NCBI GenBank assembly: GCA_903824185.1
Contig: CAIJVU010000009.1
Location: 1-32,832, forward strand
Source: an uncultured Hyphomicrobiales bacterium
Lineage (GTDB): Bacteria; Pseudomonadota; Alphaproteobacteria; Rhizobiales; Beijerinckiaceae
Direction of reading: 5' to 3'
Length of the DNA: 32,832 nucleotides
Made by a program: the position numbers and the translations under genes. Positions 16,503-24,392 of this stretch are shown one piece after another; positions within the stretch are counted from its first letter, which is position 1, and each line of letters starts with the position of its first letter. The notes under the pieces are model-generated. The model saw only the letters and a program-made list of their open reading frames with translations, was not told where the DNA came from and searched no databases.

Positions 16503-17384
16503 ATGACCCTTAAACCCGCGATTGGTATGATCGGAATCGGACTGATGGGGCACGGCATTGCCTATAACATTCTGCGCGCACATTACCCGCTGACGGTTTT
16601 GGATCATGCGGGCAACCAACCGCTGGATGAATTGCTCGGAATGGGCGCCACGCATGTTCCCACCATCAAAGACGTGGTTGAGGCTTGCGATATTGTCTTG
16701 CTGTGTGTGACCGGCGCGCCGCAGGTCGAGGCGATTTTGGCAGGGCCGGAAGGCGTCATCACCCGTCTTCGTCCCGACATGATCGTGATTGATTGCTCAA
16801 CATCTTTGCCCGAAACCAGCCGCGCCATGGCAGCACAGATCAATGCGGCGGGCGGGCATTTTCTCGATGCTGCCATGACCCGCTTGCCGCCCAATGCACG
16901 GGCGGGCACGCTCAATCTTCTGGTGGGGGGCGATGAGGCTATTCTGGCGCGTGTGCATCCGCTGCTCGATTGTTTCAGCGAACATATCACCCATATCGGG
17001 CCGGTGGGCTCCGGCCATCTCATGAAATTATTGCACAACACGGTTTCGGTCGGCATGGTGTCGCTTTTAGCCGAAGTGGCCGCGCATGCCGCTGAGGCCA
17101 AGATCCCGCCTGCGCTGTTGATCGATGTGCTGGAAAAAGGCGGCGGCGGCGGCATCGCCTTGCAACGGCTCTCGCCCTATTTATTGACCGGTGATCCCAA
17201 CAATATGCCCTTCACCATCAGCAATGGCGCCAAAGACCTCGCTTATTATCAAAAGGCAGCGGAGAGCGCGGGCGCGGCGCACACGATTGCCCAAGGCATT
17301 GCCGATACCCTGCAGAAGCTTGTGGAAGACGGGCACGGCCAGCGCTATATGCCGGAAGTGGCCAGCGTACTCAAAGCCACATAA
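16503..17384 (+). CDS. NAD(P)-dependent 3-hydroxyisobutyrate-dehydrogenase-family enzyme
   Basis: A 293-residue beta-hydroxyacid dehydrogenase. The N-terminal Rossmann fold carries GMIGIGLMGHGIA (GIGLMG at 11-16). The expected catalytic Lys175 and Asn179 lie in GSGHLMKLLHNT, and the C-terminal all-helical domain ends with FTISNGAKDLAYY, whose Lys-Asp is family-typical. Relatives oxidise 3-hydroxyisobutyrate or reduce tartronate semialdehyde or succinic semialdehyde. The substrate-binding motif near residue 123 (DAAMTRLPPNARAG) differs from the DAPVSGG of classic members, so the substrate is uncertain. GGGAGA lies nine bases before the ATG. It stands alone after the transporter hairpin and converges with the photolyase gene 11 bases away. 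Confidence 0.88.
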   Translation: MTLKPAIGMIGIGLMGHGIAYNILRAHYPLTVLDHAGNQPLDELLGMGATHVPTIKDVVEACDIVLLCVTGAPQVEAILAGPEGVITRLRPDMIVIDCSTSLPETSRAMAAQINAAGGHFLDAAMTRLPPNARAGTLNLLVGGDEAILARVHPLLDCFSEHITHIGPVGSGHLMKLLHNTVSVGMVSLLAEVAAHAAEAKIPPALLIDVLEKGGGGGIALQRLSPYLLTGDPNNMPFTISNGAKDLAYYQKAAESAGAAHTIAQGIADTLQKLVEDGHGQRYMPEVASVLKAT

Positions 17385-17395
17385 TTTCCAATATT

Positions 17396-18907
17396 TTATA
17401 AATCAAAGGCCAATTGTGTCTGGTCTTTTTTGCGTGCGACCATGCGCTTGGGCTGCTTTGAGCGGCTGCCTAATTTTTGATTGACCGCGCGGGCCTGGCT
17501 TTGGAAATCATCCCCCTTGCGCCGCGCACTGATCTGGGCGCGGGCAAAAGCAATGGCTGATGCATGATCAACCAGCGGCGGCGGATAGTCTTTCGGCGGT
17601 TGGGGCATCCGCCACGGCTCGTGGATCCATTGCGCGGGCACATCGGCCAGTTCGGGAACGTAACGGCGAATAAATTTGCCTTCGGGATCATGATCGAGTG
17701 ATTGCTTGACCGGATTATACATGCGCACCGCATTGATGCCGGTGACGCCTGACTGCATCTGGAACTGCGCGTAATGAATGCCCGGCTCGTAATCGGTAAA
17801 CAGGCGCGCGAGAAAGGGCGCTGTTTGCCGCCAATCGAGCCAGAGATGATAGCTTGCAAAAGAGACCAGCATCGCGCGCATACGAAAGGTAATCCAGCCA
17901 TTGGCCTGCAGGCTGCGCATCGCGGCATCAATCAAGGGGTAACCGGTATGGCCGGACGCCCATGCCTCGAAATAATCTTGCCGGAACGCGTCCTCGCGCA
18001 TGCCTTCAAATGCACGATGCTGGCAATGAAATTCAAGATCGGGTTGTTGCTCAAGCTTTTGCACAAAATGGCATCGCCATGCCAGACGCGACAAAAAGGC
18101 AGAGAGATTTTTGCGCAAGAAACGCGCCTCGTCATCCCCCTGCACTGCCAAGTCCTGCATCCGCCTTTGGGTGGCTTGTTCGATTTCCCGCACCGACAAT
18201 GTGCCATAGGCAATATGCGCGCTCAAGCGTGAACAGTGGCGCGCGGAAATGCCGGGCTTGGAAATGGTCAGCATGTATTTTTTGGCGCGCTCGCGTAAAA
18301 AACTTTCAAGCACATGCAGGCCTTCTCTGCGGCCGCCTTTTTGAACAGAGGCAACCGCTGTGCCAAACAAAGGATCCTCTTTATCCGGCAAGGGATCGCT
18401 GGCAAGATCGCGCACACAAGACAGCTTTGCGGGAGCTTCTATGACCGCCTCCGACATGCGGGCATTGCGCAAATCACTCCAGCCATCACGCGATGTCAAT
18501 CCGCGCACAACGCCATGCGCGGGCAACTCATGCCACACAATGCCCTGCGCTTTGCACCATGCCTGAACCTGTTTGTCGCGCTCATAGGTCCAAGCATTGC
18601 CCGTTTCCTGATGGGACCACAGCGTGAATGGCCCGCATGTCTGGCGCAAATCCGCAAGCACAGACAAAACAGGGCCGACCCGCAGCAGCAAAGAGGCATC
18701 CAAGTCCTGTAACGCCTGATTCAAATCCACCAGACTGTCATGGATGAAATGCCAATGGCGGCGCGATACGTCGGGCAGACGCCAATAATCCGGCTCGACG
18801 ATATAAAGCGGCACAACCCGCCCTGCACGGGCCGCCTCTGCGAGAGGCTTGTGATCCTGAATGCGCAAATCGCGCTTGAACCAGACGAGATGAACGGGAT
18901 CCACCAT
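17396..18907 (-). CDS. Cryptochrome/photolyase-family flavoprotein (divergent branch)
   Basis: A 503-residue member of the photolyase/cryptochrome family; enzymes of this fold repair UV-made pyrimidine dimers with blue light or act as light sensors. The N-terminal alpha/beta antenna domain starts HLVWFKRDLRIQDH. The FAD domain has KPGISARHCSRLSAHIAYGT, GYPLIDAAMRSLQANGWI and RMYNPVKQSLDHDPEG. The segment that holds the flavin N5-neighbouring Asn in classic photolyases (NNSASWQW type) reads DYEPGIHYAQFQMQSG here (372-387), aligning His378 with that Asn. The tail (about 470-503) is basic. I start at ATG 18907, four bases past the stop of the DCC gene; an upstream extension to 18991 would only overlap that gene. 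Repair or sensing role not proven. Confidence 0.9.
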   Translation of the reverse strand: MVDPVHLVWFKRDLRIQDHKPLAEAARAGRVVPLYIVEPDYWRLPDVSRRHWHFIHDSLVDLNQALQDLDASLLLRVGPVLSVLADLRQTCGPFTLWSHQETGNAWTYERDKQVQAWCKAQGIVWHELPAHGVVRGLTSRDGWSDLRNARMSEAVIEAPAKLSCVRDLASDPLPDKEDPLFGTAVASVQKGGRREGLHVLESFLRERAKKYMLTISKPGISARHCSRLSAHIAYGTLSVREIEQATQRRMQDLAVQGDDEARFLRKNLSAFLSRLAWRCHFVQKLEQQPDLEFHCQHRAFEGMREDAFRQDYFEAWASGHTGYPLIDAAMRSLQANGWITFRMRAMLVSFASYHLWLDWRQTAPFLARLFTDYEPGIHYAQFQMQSGVTGINAVRMYNPVKQSLDHDPEGKFIRRYVPELADVPAQWIHEPWRMPQPPKDYPPPLVDHASAIAFARAQISARRKGDDFQSQARAVNQKLGSRSKQPKRMVARKKDQTQLAFDL

Positions 18908-18911
18908 ATGA

Positions 18912-19274
18912 TCAGATTTTCTTTTCAACAGGTGAGACCATGCTTTGCAGCTTGGGGCGGATGCGCAAAAATCTGAGATAAAGCCATTCAAGCGCCACGA
19001 GAACCCATTTGTTTTTGGCCATCAAACCCAAGGGCCGTAAAAAAGGAATGGCGCGCCACATGGCTGCAAAAGCCGCTGCCCCTGACAAGAGGATGCCATT
19101 CTCTTTGGCATGAAACCGCAACAGCAATTCCTGCCTGTCGAGCGGGCAGACAGAGTCAGGCTGCGCGACATCGATAAATTCAATGGCATGGCCTTTATCC
19201 AAGCGCCGCATCAGAGCGATTTCGCGCAGACAAAGCGGACAGGCCCCATCATACCAGACTGTAACCTGTGTCAT
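18912..19274 (-). CDS. DCC-family thiol-disulfide oxidoreductase (DUF393)
   Basis: A 120-residue protein with the founding motif YDGACPLC (Cys12, Cys15) at the N-terminus, a thioredoxin-like redox pair, followed by LREIALMRRLD and the family-typical WRAIPFLRPLG and LEWLYLRFLRIRP helices. Physiological partners are unknown for the family. ATG 19274 has a GGGA upstream and gives the usual start MTQVTVWYDG. A TTG at 19304 overlaps the upstream stop (TTGA) and would add ten residues. It sits between a nitroreductase and a photolyase-like gene with gaps of only a few bases, so all three are almost certainly one transcript. Confidence 0.9.
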   Translation of the reverse strand: MTQVTVWYDGACPLCLREIALMRRLDKGHAIEFIDVAQPDSVCPLDRQELLLRFHAKENGILLSGAAAFAAMWRAIPFLRPLGLMAKNKWVLVALEWLYLRFLRIRPKLQSMVSPVEKKI

Positions 19275-19300
19275 GTGATCCCATCTGTGCTCAGAATTGT

Positions 19301-19882
19301 TCAACCCGTTTTATCGGCTGACCATGTGGTCATGATTTCAGACAGTGCAGGACGCGGACGATCAACGGGCTTTTGCGAGACATGCCCGATATGGATGAAA
19401 CCCGCAACCTGTTCGGTATCAGTTAAACCCAAAGCGCTGCAAAAATCACGATCATAGGCCATCCATTCCGTGAGCCAGCAAGCGCCATAGCCCAAAGCCG
19501 ATGCAGCCGAAAGCAGGTTCATGCACACCGCACCGGCGGACAGCTGTTGTTCCCATAAAGGGATTTTCGGATGGTCAGCTGCTTTGGAGATGACGGCGAT
19601 GACGAGCGGGGCATGACAAAACCGTGTCTTCTCCACTTGCAAGCGTTCGGGATCGGTGATGCCTTGTTTGTGCGCAGCGAGTTCGGCCATCACATGGCCT
19701 AAGTCCTGACGCGCCGCACCGTGAATGATCACAAAGCGCCATGGCGCCAGTTTTCCGTGATCGGGCACACGCGCGGCAATCGACACCATGGTGTCAATCT
19801 CCTCTTGCGAAGGCGCAGGCCCCGTCAAAAAACGCGCCGATACCGAACGGCGGGTCTGCAGATAAGACAGCCAGTGATCCAT
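19301..19882 (-). CDS. Nitroreductase-family flavoprotein (YdjA-like)
   Basis: An FMN-dependent NAD(P)H oxidoreductase of 193 residues, the short nitroreductase form. Visible: RRSVSARFL with the FMN-phosphate-binding Arg pair near residues 10-17, the YdjA-like phrase ARVPDHGKLAPWRFVII, LWEQQLSAGAVCMNLLSAASALGYGACWLTEW, and the C-terminal GFIHIGHVSQKPVDRPRP that forms the other side of the flavin site. ATG 19882 has GGGAGA upstream; the open frame extends to 19978 without a better site. It is first in the three-gene operon nitroreductase-DCC-photolyase. It may supply reduced flavin or detoxify quinones; this is inference. Confidence 0.92.
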   Translation of the reverse strand: MDHWLSYLQTRRSVSARFLTGPAPSQEEIDTMVSIAARVPDHGKLAPWRFVIIHGAARQDLGHVMAELAAHKQGITDPERLQVEKTRFCHAPLVIAVISKAADHPKIPLWEQQLSAGAVCMNLLSAASALGYGACWLTEWMAYDRDFCSALGLTDTEQVAGFIHIGHVSQKPVDRPRPALSEIMTTWSADKTG

Positions 19883-20108
19883 GCAGGTCTCCCTCTTTGA
19901 TCGCGCCTTTGTTGTAACGATGCTTTGCGCTTGTCGCAAATGGATCATTCCCAAGTCCAAATGTGCCTCTTTCAGCAAGTTTTATGGGGCAAATGCTCGG
20001 GATTGAACAAAGCAAAGAGATCTTTAAGGAAATCCGGATACCCCTTTGAGAGCCGGTCTGATCCGTGAGAGATCAAAACATCGCGCGGAAATTGTAAAGG
20101 GTGTTGGT

Positions 20109-21023
20109 ATGATTGTGATTATCGGGGCTGGAATGGCGGGATTGGCCTGTGCGCGGCGTTTGGCAGAGGCAGGGCAAGCCGCCATTCTGCTTGACAAAGG
20201 GCGCGGCATAGGCGGGCGGGTTGCCACGCGCCGCGAGGGCCGCATGCAATTTGACCATGGCGCGCAATATGTCAACGCCCATAGCGCCGCGTTTGCAGCG
20301 GCCTTGGCTGATTGCTCGGTGGCGGATTGGCAGGATGGCAGAGGCCGCACCCACAGCGTGGGTGTGACCGGCATGTCCGCCCTTGCCAAAGCACTCGGGA
20401 AGGGCTTGGACATTCGCCAGTCCATGCAGGTCACGCAGGTGCAGCCGAACGGGACAGGCTGGCGGCTGGATCTCGATAGCGAAACTTTTCAGGCAGAACG
20501 CGTGGTGGTGACTGTGCCCGCCCCTCAGGTGGCGGGTCTTTTGGGACAGACGCATCCGCTGGTCAAAGCGCTTGACAGCGTGCGGCTTGCCCCATGCCTG
20601 ACCTTGATGGCCGCCGTGTCGGCCCCTCCGGCCTTCATCAGCCAAAACAATCCCGATGATGATTTGGCATGGATTGCGCTTGACAGTTCCAAACCCGGTC
20701 GCCCCCAAGACTGCGGCAGCCTATGGGTGGCCCAAGCAGGCGAGGCCTTCAGCACCGCGCATCTAGAAAAAACACCCGATGAGATCACAGCGCTGATGCT
20801 GCCAATGCTTTGCGAACGGTTGGGCGTGACGCTTGATCGCGTGACCCATGCCGCTGCGCATCGTTGGCGCTATGCACGGGTCACACAGGCCCTCGGGCAG
20901 CCTTTTCTGTGCAATCCAGAGGGCACGCTTTATCTGGGGGGTGACTGGTGTATCGGCCCCCGTGTCGAGGCCGCATGGACCAGCGGCACGGCCATTGCTC
21001 AGGCGATTTTAGACCACGCCTGA
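20109..21023 (+). CDS. Renalase-like FAD/NAD(P)-dependent oxidoreductase
   Basis: A 304-residue flavin oxidoreductase of the amine-oxidase/renalase fold. The start MIVIIGAGMAGLACARRLAEAG holds the dinucleotide-binding GXGXXG at 6-11, followed by the FAD ribose-binding acidic residue region LLDKGRGIGGRVATRR, FDHGAQYV, and the C-terminal FAD signature LYLGGDWCIGPRVEAAWTSG. No signal peptide. ATG 20109 has AAAGGG eight bases upstream; the open frame reaches back to 20046 without a comparable site. It is divergent from the nitroreductase-DCC-photolyase operon with 226 bases between them. Similar enzymes accompany photolyases in light-responsive clusters of other bacteria, so a shared function is plausible. 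The substrate is unknown. Confidence 0.88.
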   Translation: MIVIIGAGMAGLACARRLAEAGQAAILLDKGRGIGGRVATRREGRMQFDHGAQYVNAHSAAFAAALADCSVADWQDGRGRTHSVGVTGMSALAKALGKGLDIRQSMQVTQVQPNGTGWRLDLDSETFQAERVVVTVPAPQVAGLLGQTHPLVKALDSVRLAPCLTLMAAVSAPPAFISQNNPDDDLAWIALDSSKPGRPQDCGSLWVAQAGEAFSTAHLEKTPDEITALMLPMLCERLGVTLDRVTHAAAHRWRYARVTQALGQPFLCNPEGTLYLGGDWCIGPRVEAAWTSGTAIAQAILDHA

Positions 21024-21054
21024 CCCCTTGGCTGCCCTTGAACCTTTGCCTTGA

Positions 21055-21921
21055 TCAGGCCAGCTTGTCTTGGGTGTTTGTCTCGAAATCATGCGCGTCG
21101 TGGCGCTCACGCAATTGTTCGGATGGCTCGCCTGTCATGCGATTGACCATCCGCCCGCGCTTAACGGCCGGTCGTGACCAGACAAGCTCGGCCCATCGCT
21201 GCACGTTTTTGTAATCGGCCACACTCAGAAATTCTGCCGCATTATAGAGCCAGCCTTTGACCAGCCCGCCATACCAAGGGAATATCGCGATATCGGCGAT
21301 CGTGTAGGTGCCGCCCGCAATATAGGGATGATCGGCCAGCCGACGATCCAACACGTCGAGTTCGCGTTTGACCTCCATGGTAAACCGATCAATCGCATAT
21401 TCACTTTTAAAGGGGGCATAGGCGTAGAAATGGCCAAAGCCACCGCCCAAATAAGGGGCGCTGCCCATCTGCCAGAACAACCAATTCAATGTTTCTGTTT
21501 TTGTCGCACTATCGGACGGCAAAAAGGCATTAAATTTTTCGGCAAGGTAGAGAAGGATCGATCCAGATTCAAAAACACGGATGGGCTCAGCTTGACTGCG
21601 ATCCAGCAAAGCAGGGATTTTGGAATTGGGATTGATGTCGACAAATCCGGATCCGAATTGATCGCCCTCGCGGATATTGATCAACCACGCATCATATTCT
21701 GCACCCTTATGCCCAAGCATCAACAGCTCTTCCAGCATGATGGTGACTTTCACGCCATTGGGCGTGCCCAGCGAATAAAGCTGCAGCGGATGCTGGCCGA
21801 CCGGCAATTCTTTCTCATGGGTTGGGCCAGCAATGGGCCGATTGATGGAGGCAAAGGCCCCTCCGCTGGGTTTGGCCCATGTCCAAATGGCGGGGGGTGT
21901 ATAGTCCTTTGGCTCGCTCAT
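21055..21921 (-). CDS. yghU: Glutathione transferase / disulfide-bond oxidoreductase YghU
   Basis: A 288-residue Nu-class glutathione transferase. In E. coli YghU binds two glutathione molecules and has disulfide-bond reductase and organic peroxidase activity. Near-identical signature blocks are seen in order: SGGAFASINRPIAGPTHEKELP, LPVGQHPLQLYSLGTPNGVK, FVDINPNSKIPAL, RVFESGSILLYLAEK (glutathione-binding Glu-Ser), GGGFGHFYAYAP, YTIADIAIFPWYG, and VKRGRMVNR with the tail RHDAHDFETNT. ATG 21921 gives MSEPKDYTPP as in relatives; the open frame extends to 21975 but adds atypical sequence. It is monocistronic and divergent from the DUF1993 gene. Confidence 0.96.
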   Translation of the reverse strand: MSEPKDYTPPAIWTWAKPSGGAFASINRPIAGPTHEKELPVGQHPLQLYSLGTPNGVKVTIMLEELLMLGHKGAEYDAWLINIREGDQFGSGFVDINPNSKIPALLDRSQAEPIRVFESGSILLYLAEKFNAFLPSDSATKTETLNWLFWQMGSAPYLGGGFGHFYAYAPFKSEYAIDRFTMEVKRELDVLDRRLADHPYIAGGTYTIADIAIFPWYGGLVKGWLYNAAEFLSVADYKNVQRWAELVWSRPAVKRGRMVNRMTGEPSEQLRERHDAHDFETNTQDKLA

Positions 21922-22024
21922 GAAGGCCTCCCAAAAAGCGGGTGATGTGCGTATGTGCTGTCTTGTGACTAGCACACATTTTCAAATAATTCATTAAAAC
22001 ATAAGTGAAGCGACTTCAACTCAA

Positions 22025-22053
22025 TTGAGATCATGCAGGGGCTATGGTATCTT
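22025..22053 (+). promoter_or_regulatory. Candidate sigma-70 promoter for the DUF1993 gene
   Basis: TTGAGA (22025-22030) and TATCTT (22048-22053) are 17 bases apart in the AT-rich gap between the divergent yghU and DUF1993 genes, about 40 bases upstream of the DUF1993 start. A match by eye. Confidence 0.4.
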
Positions 22054-22094
22054 TAATATGTTAGAATAGCTTTCACACAAATAAGGATTTTATA

Positions 22095-22610
22095 ATGAAC
22101 AGTTCTTTATCAAATTCATGTCTGCCTGCAGCTTTGTCTATGCTGCATAATTTAATGCATATTTTGCATAAAGGCCAGGAGTCTGCCACACAACGGCAGT
22201 TTGATCCGGCCATACTTGTTCAGTCACGTCTTGCGCCAGATATGTTCGCTCTGAGCCGTCAAGTCCAAATTTCATGTGATATCTTGAAAAATGGTATTTC
22301 AAGAATTGCTGGCATCGATGCGCCCAAATTTGAAGACACTGAAACAACATTTGAACAATTAATTGGCCGCGTTCAAAAAACTATCGAATTCATCAAGGCC
22401 ATAAATGCCAACCAAATTGATGGCAAAGAAAACAATGAAATAACATTTCCCGCTGGAAAAGATAAGACAATGACCATGAATGCACACGCCTATGTGCATC
22501 AGTGGATATTGCCCAATCTGTATTTCCACGTCACCACAACTTATGCCATTCTACGCAATAATGGTGTCAACTTAAGTAAAGTTGATTATTTAATGGGAGA
22601 TAAGCGTTAA
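22095..22610 (+). CDS. DUF1993 family protein (DinB-like fold)
   Basis: A 171-residue protein matching the DUF1993 pattern: an N-terminal helical segment ending ARLAPDMF-like (here SRLAPDMFALSRQVQISCD, about 46-64), then APKFEDTETTFEQLIGRVQKT, a middle ITFPAGKDKTMTMNAHAYVHQWILPNLYFHVTTTYAILRNNGV (broken up: HAYVHQWILPNLYFHVTT) and a final KVDYLMG. The spaced His residues in the last third are compatible with metal binding in a DinB-like four-helix bundle. AAGGATTTTATA precedes the ATG. Biochemical function unknown. Codons are AT-richer than in neighbours on either side. Confidence 0.85.
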   Translation: MNSSLSNSCLPAALSMLHNLMHILHKGQESATQRQFDPAILVQSRLAPDMFALSRQVQISCDILKNGISRIAGIDAPKFEDTETTFEQLIGRVQKTIEFIKAINANQIDGKENNEITFPAGKDKTMTMNAHAYVHQWILPNLYFHVTTTYAILRNNGVNLSKVDYLMGDKR

Positions 22611-22645
22611 AATTATTTAAAATCTCAATAACAGACCTAAAAACA

Positions 22646-22693
22646 ATGAGTGAGTTAGTGCATTTAAATTTATTATGTCATTAATTCACTCAT
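22646..22693. repeat. Inverted repeat between DUF1993 and racemase genes
   Basis: ATGAGTGAGTTA (22646-22657) pairs with TAATTCACTCAT (22682-22693), 12 positions with one G-T, across a 24-base AT-rich loop. No T-tract follows, so it is not a standard terminator. It could be an operator or mRNA 3' structure for the DUF1993 transcript. Confidence 0.4.
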
Positions 22694-22766
22694 ACGCCTG
22701 CATGTATAAAAAATATAATTTTAATACATAGTGCTCATTTTAAATTTTAAAATTGGAAACGCTTCA

Positions 22767-23441
22767 ATGAATATTGGCATGATCGTCGGTATCGGACCTG
22801 CTGCAACGGATTATTATTACAGGGCAATAATCCGAAAAATGACTGAAGCAGGACAAGACCTCAATATGATGATGGCGCATGCCGATACACCCACATTGTT
22901 ACGCAATCAGTCAACCAACAACGTTCAATCACAGCTTGATATTTATATGCGTTTAACCGAAAGACTTATGAAGGCCGGTGTTGAAGCTGTGGCTGTGACA
23001 TCAATTGCAGGTCATTTCTGCATTGATGAATTTGCAGCCTCGAGCCCAATCCCCGTGATCGATATGATCGATTGCATCAAGCAAGAAATATCCTATCAAA
23101 AACTGAAGCGTGTTGGCTTGCTTGGAACACGCGTCGTGATGGAAACTGGCTTCTATTCAAAACTGAATTCTGTTGAAGTCGTAGCACCTGAGACCGAACA
23201 GTTAAATGCTGTACATGAAGCCTATATTACGATGGCTGCGGCAGGCGCTGTAACAGAGCAACAGATTGAAGTTTTTCAATCGGCCGGAAAAGCGTTAGTT
23301 GAAAAGCAGAATTGTGAATCCATTATCCTTGCTGGGACGGATTTAGCGCTCGTTTACACGGATGATTTTGACGCGGGTTTTTGTATACTTGATTGCGCCA
23401 AGCTTCATGCACATGAAATTGTCAAATGGGCGCAACGATAG
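22767..23441 (+). CDS. Aspartate/glutamate racemase-family homologue, catalytic cysteines missing
   Basis: A 224-residue protein of the Asp/Glu/hydantoin racemase fold, seen from the start MNIGMIVGIGPAATDYYYR (the GGIGP-type phosphate/carboxylate loop), HADTPTLLRNQ, LLGTRVVMETGFY (the LGT inter-domain loop) and the C-terminal GFCILDCAKLHAHEIV. Canonical members use two cysteines, in CNTAH and GCTE. By eye these align with SIAGH (Ser in place of the first) and AGTD (Gly in place of the second), so ordinary two-base racemisation is unlikely. ATG 22767 is preferred to an upstream open-frame start at 22731. Its function may be a non-racemase lyase or binding role; undetermined. The gene is in the AT-rich patch. 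Confidence 0.85.
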   Translation: MNIGMIVGIGPAATDYYYRAIIRKMTEAGQDLNMMMAHADTPTLLRNQSTNNVQSQLDIYMRLTERLMKAGVEAVAVTSIAGHFCIDEFAASSPIPVIDMIDCIKQEISYQKLKRVGLLGTRVVMETGFYSKLNSVEVVAPETEQLNAVHEAYITMAAAGAVTEQQIEVFQSAGKALVEKQNCESIILAGTDLALVYTDDFDAGFCILDCAKLHAHEIVKWAQR

Positions 23442-23601
23442 TTTTGGTAAAACTGATGATCCAATCTTACAAAATCGATTGCTTATTAAATGAGAATAAT
23501 GGGTTATAAATAGTTTATCATTGATATTGTAGATCATTCAAAGCTATGATGATCACCGTTCTTATCGTACAGCCCCAACAGGCACTCTCAGAGGAAACAA
23601 A

Positions 23602-24279
23602 ATGATCAAGTTTTATTTTAACGGCTCGCCCAACCCGACAAAAGTGGCGCTGTTTTTGGAAGAGGCTGGTTTGGCTTACGAGCCCCACCCCGTCGATACG
23701 CGCATGGGCGACCAGTTCAAACCCGAATTTGTCAAAATCAACCCCAATGCCAAAGTCCCTGTCATTATTGATGGTGAAACGATTGTGTTTGATAGCAATG
23801 CCATTCTGCTCTATCTGGCCGAAAAAACAGGCAAGTTTCTGCCTGCGGCTGGGGATAAAAACCGGGCGGAGCTTTTGTCATGGCTGATGTTTGTCGCCAC
23901 AGGGATTGGCCCTTATTCTGGGCAAGCCGTGCACTTCAAACATTTTGCACCCGAAAAAGTGCCCTATGCGCATAACCGCTATCAATATGAAGTTTTGCGC
24001 CATTACGGCATTATCGAAGACCATCTTAAAGAGCGTCGCTATATGGTTGGCGATACCTACACCATTGTCGATATGAGTTTGTGGGGATGGGCGCGGATGC
24101 TGCCTTTCAAATTGGGTGATGATGCCTGGAGCAAATTTCCGCATTTGAAGCGTTTGTTCGATGAGATCTCTGCTCGTCCGGCCGCTGTCAAAGCCGCGGC
24201 ATTGAAAGACCAACATCCGTTTAAAGCCGTGATGGATGAGGACGCCCGCAAGATCATGTTCAAGCATCTCGCACAGTAA
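23602..24279 (+). CDS. Glutathione S-transferase family protein
   Basis: A 225-residue cytosolic glutathione transferase of the Nu/YfcG-like kind. The N-terminal thioredoxin fold starts MIKFYFNGSPNPTKVALFLEEAGL (Ser9 and Asn11 near the glutathione thiol), NPNAKVPVIIDG contains the cis-proline, and FDSNAILLYLAEK the gamma-glutamyl-binding Asp-Ser. The helical C-domain has YMVGDTYTIVDMSLWGW with the N-capping box. AGAGGAAAC precedes the ATG. Likely detoxification of electrophiles or disulfide reduction; substrate unknown. Base composition returns to that of the main chromosome here. Confidence 0.92.
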   Translation: MIKFYFNGSPNPTKVALFLEEAGLAYEPHPVDTRMGDQFKPEFVKINPNAKVPVIIDGETIVFDSNAILLYLAEKTGKFLPAAGDKNRAELLSWLMFVATGIGPYSGQAVHFKHFAPEKVPYAHNRYQYEVLRHYGIIEDHLKERRYMVGDTYTIVDMSLWGWARMLPFKLGDDAWSKFPHLKRLFDEISARPAAVKAAALKDQHPFKAVMDEDARKIMFKHLAQ

Positions 24280-24294
24280 AACGGCATCAGCAAT

Positions 24295-24332
24295 CAAGGA
24301 TCTGTTGTGGTTTGATCCGTGACAGATCCTTG
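24295..24332. repeat. Eleven-base-pair inverted repeat between GST and dehalogenase genes
   Basis: CAAGGATCTGT (24295-24305) and ACAGATCCTTG (24322-24332) are perfect inverted repeats around a 16-base loop, 15 bases past the GST stop. No T-tract follows on either strand nearby. It may be an operator or a weak terminator/mRNA stabiliser. Confidence 0.5.
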
Positions 24333-24392
24333 GCGACTTGAACGGCCTACTCTTTTAAAAATACAATTTTGCCTTCAACCCTTGAGACCCCT

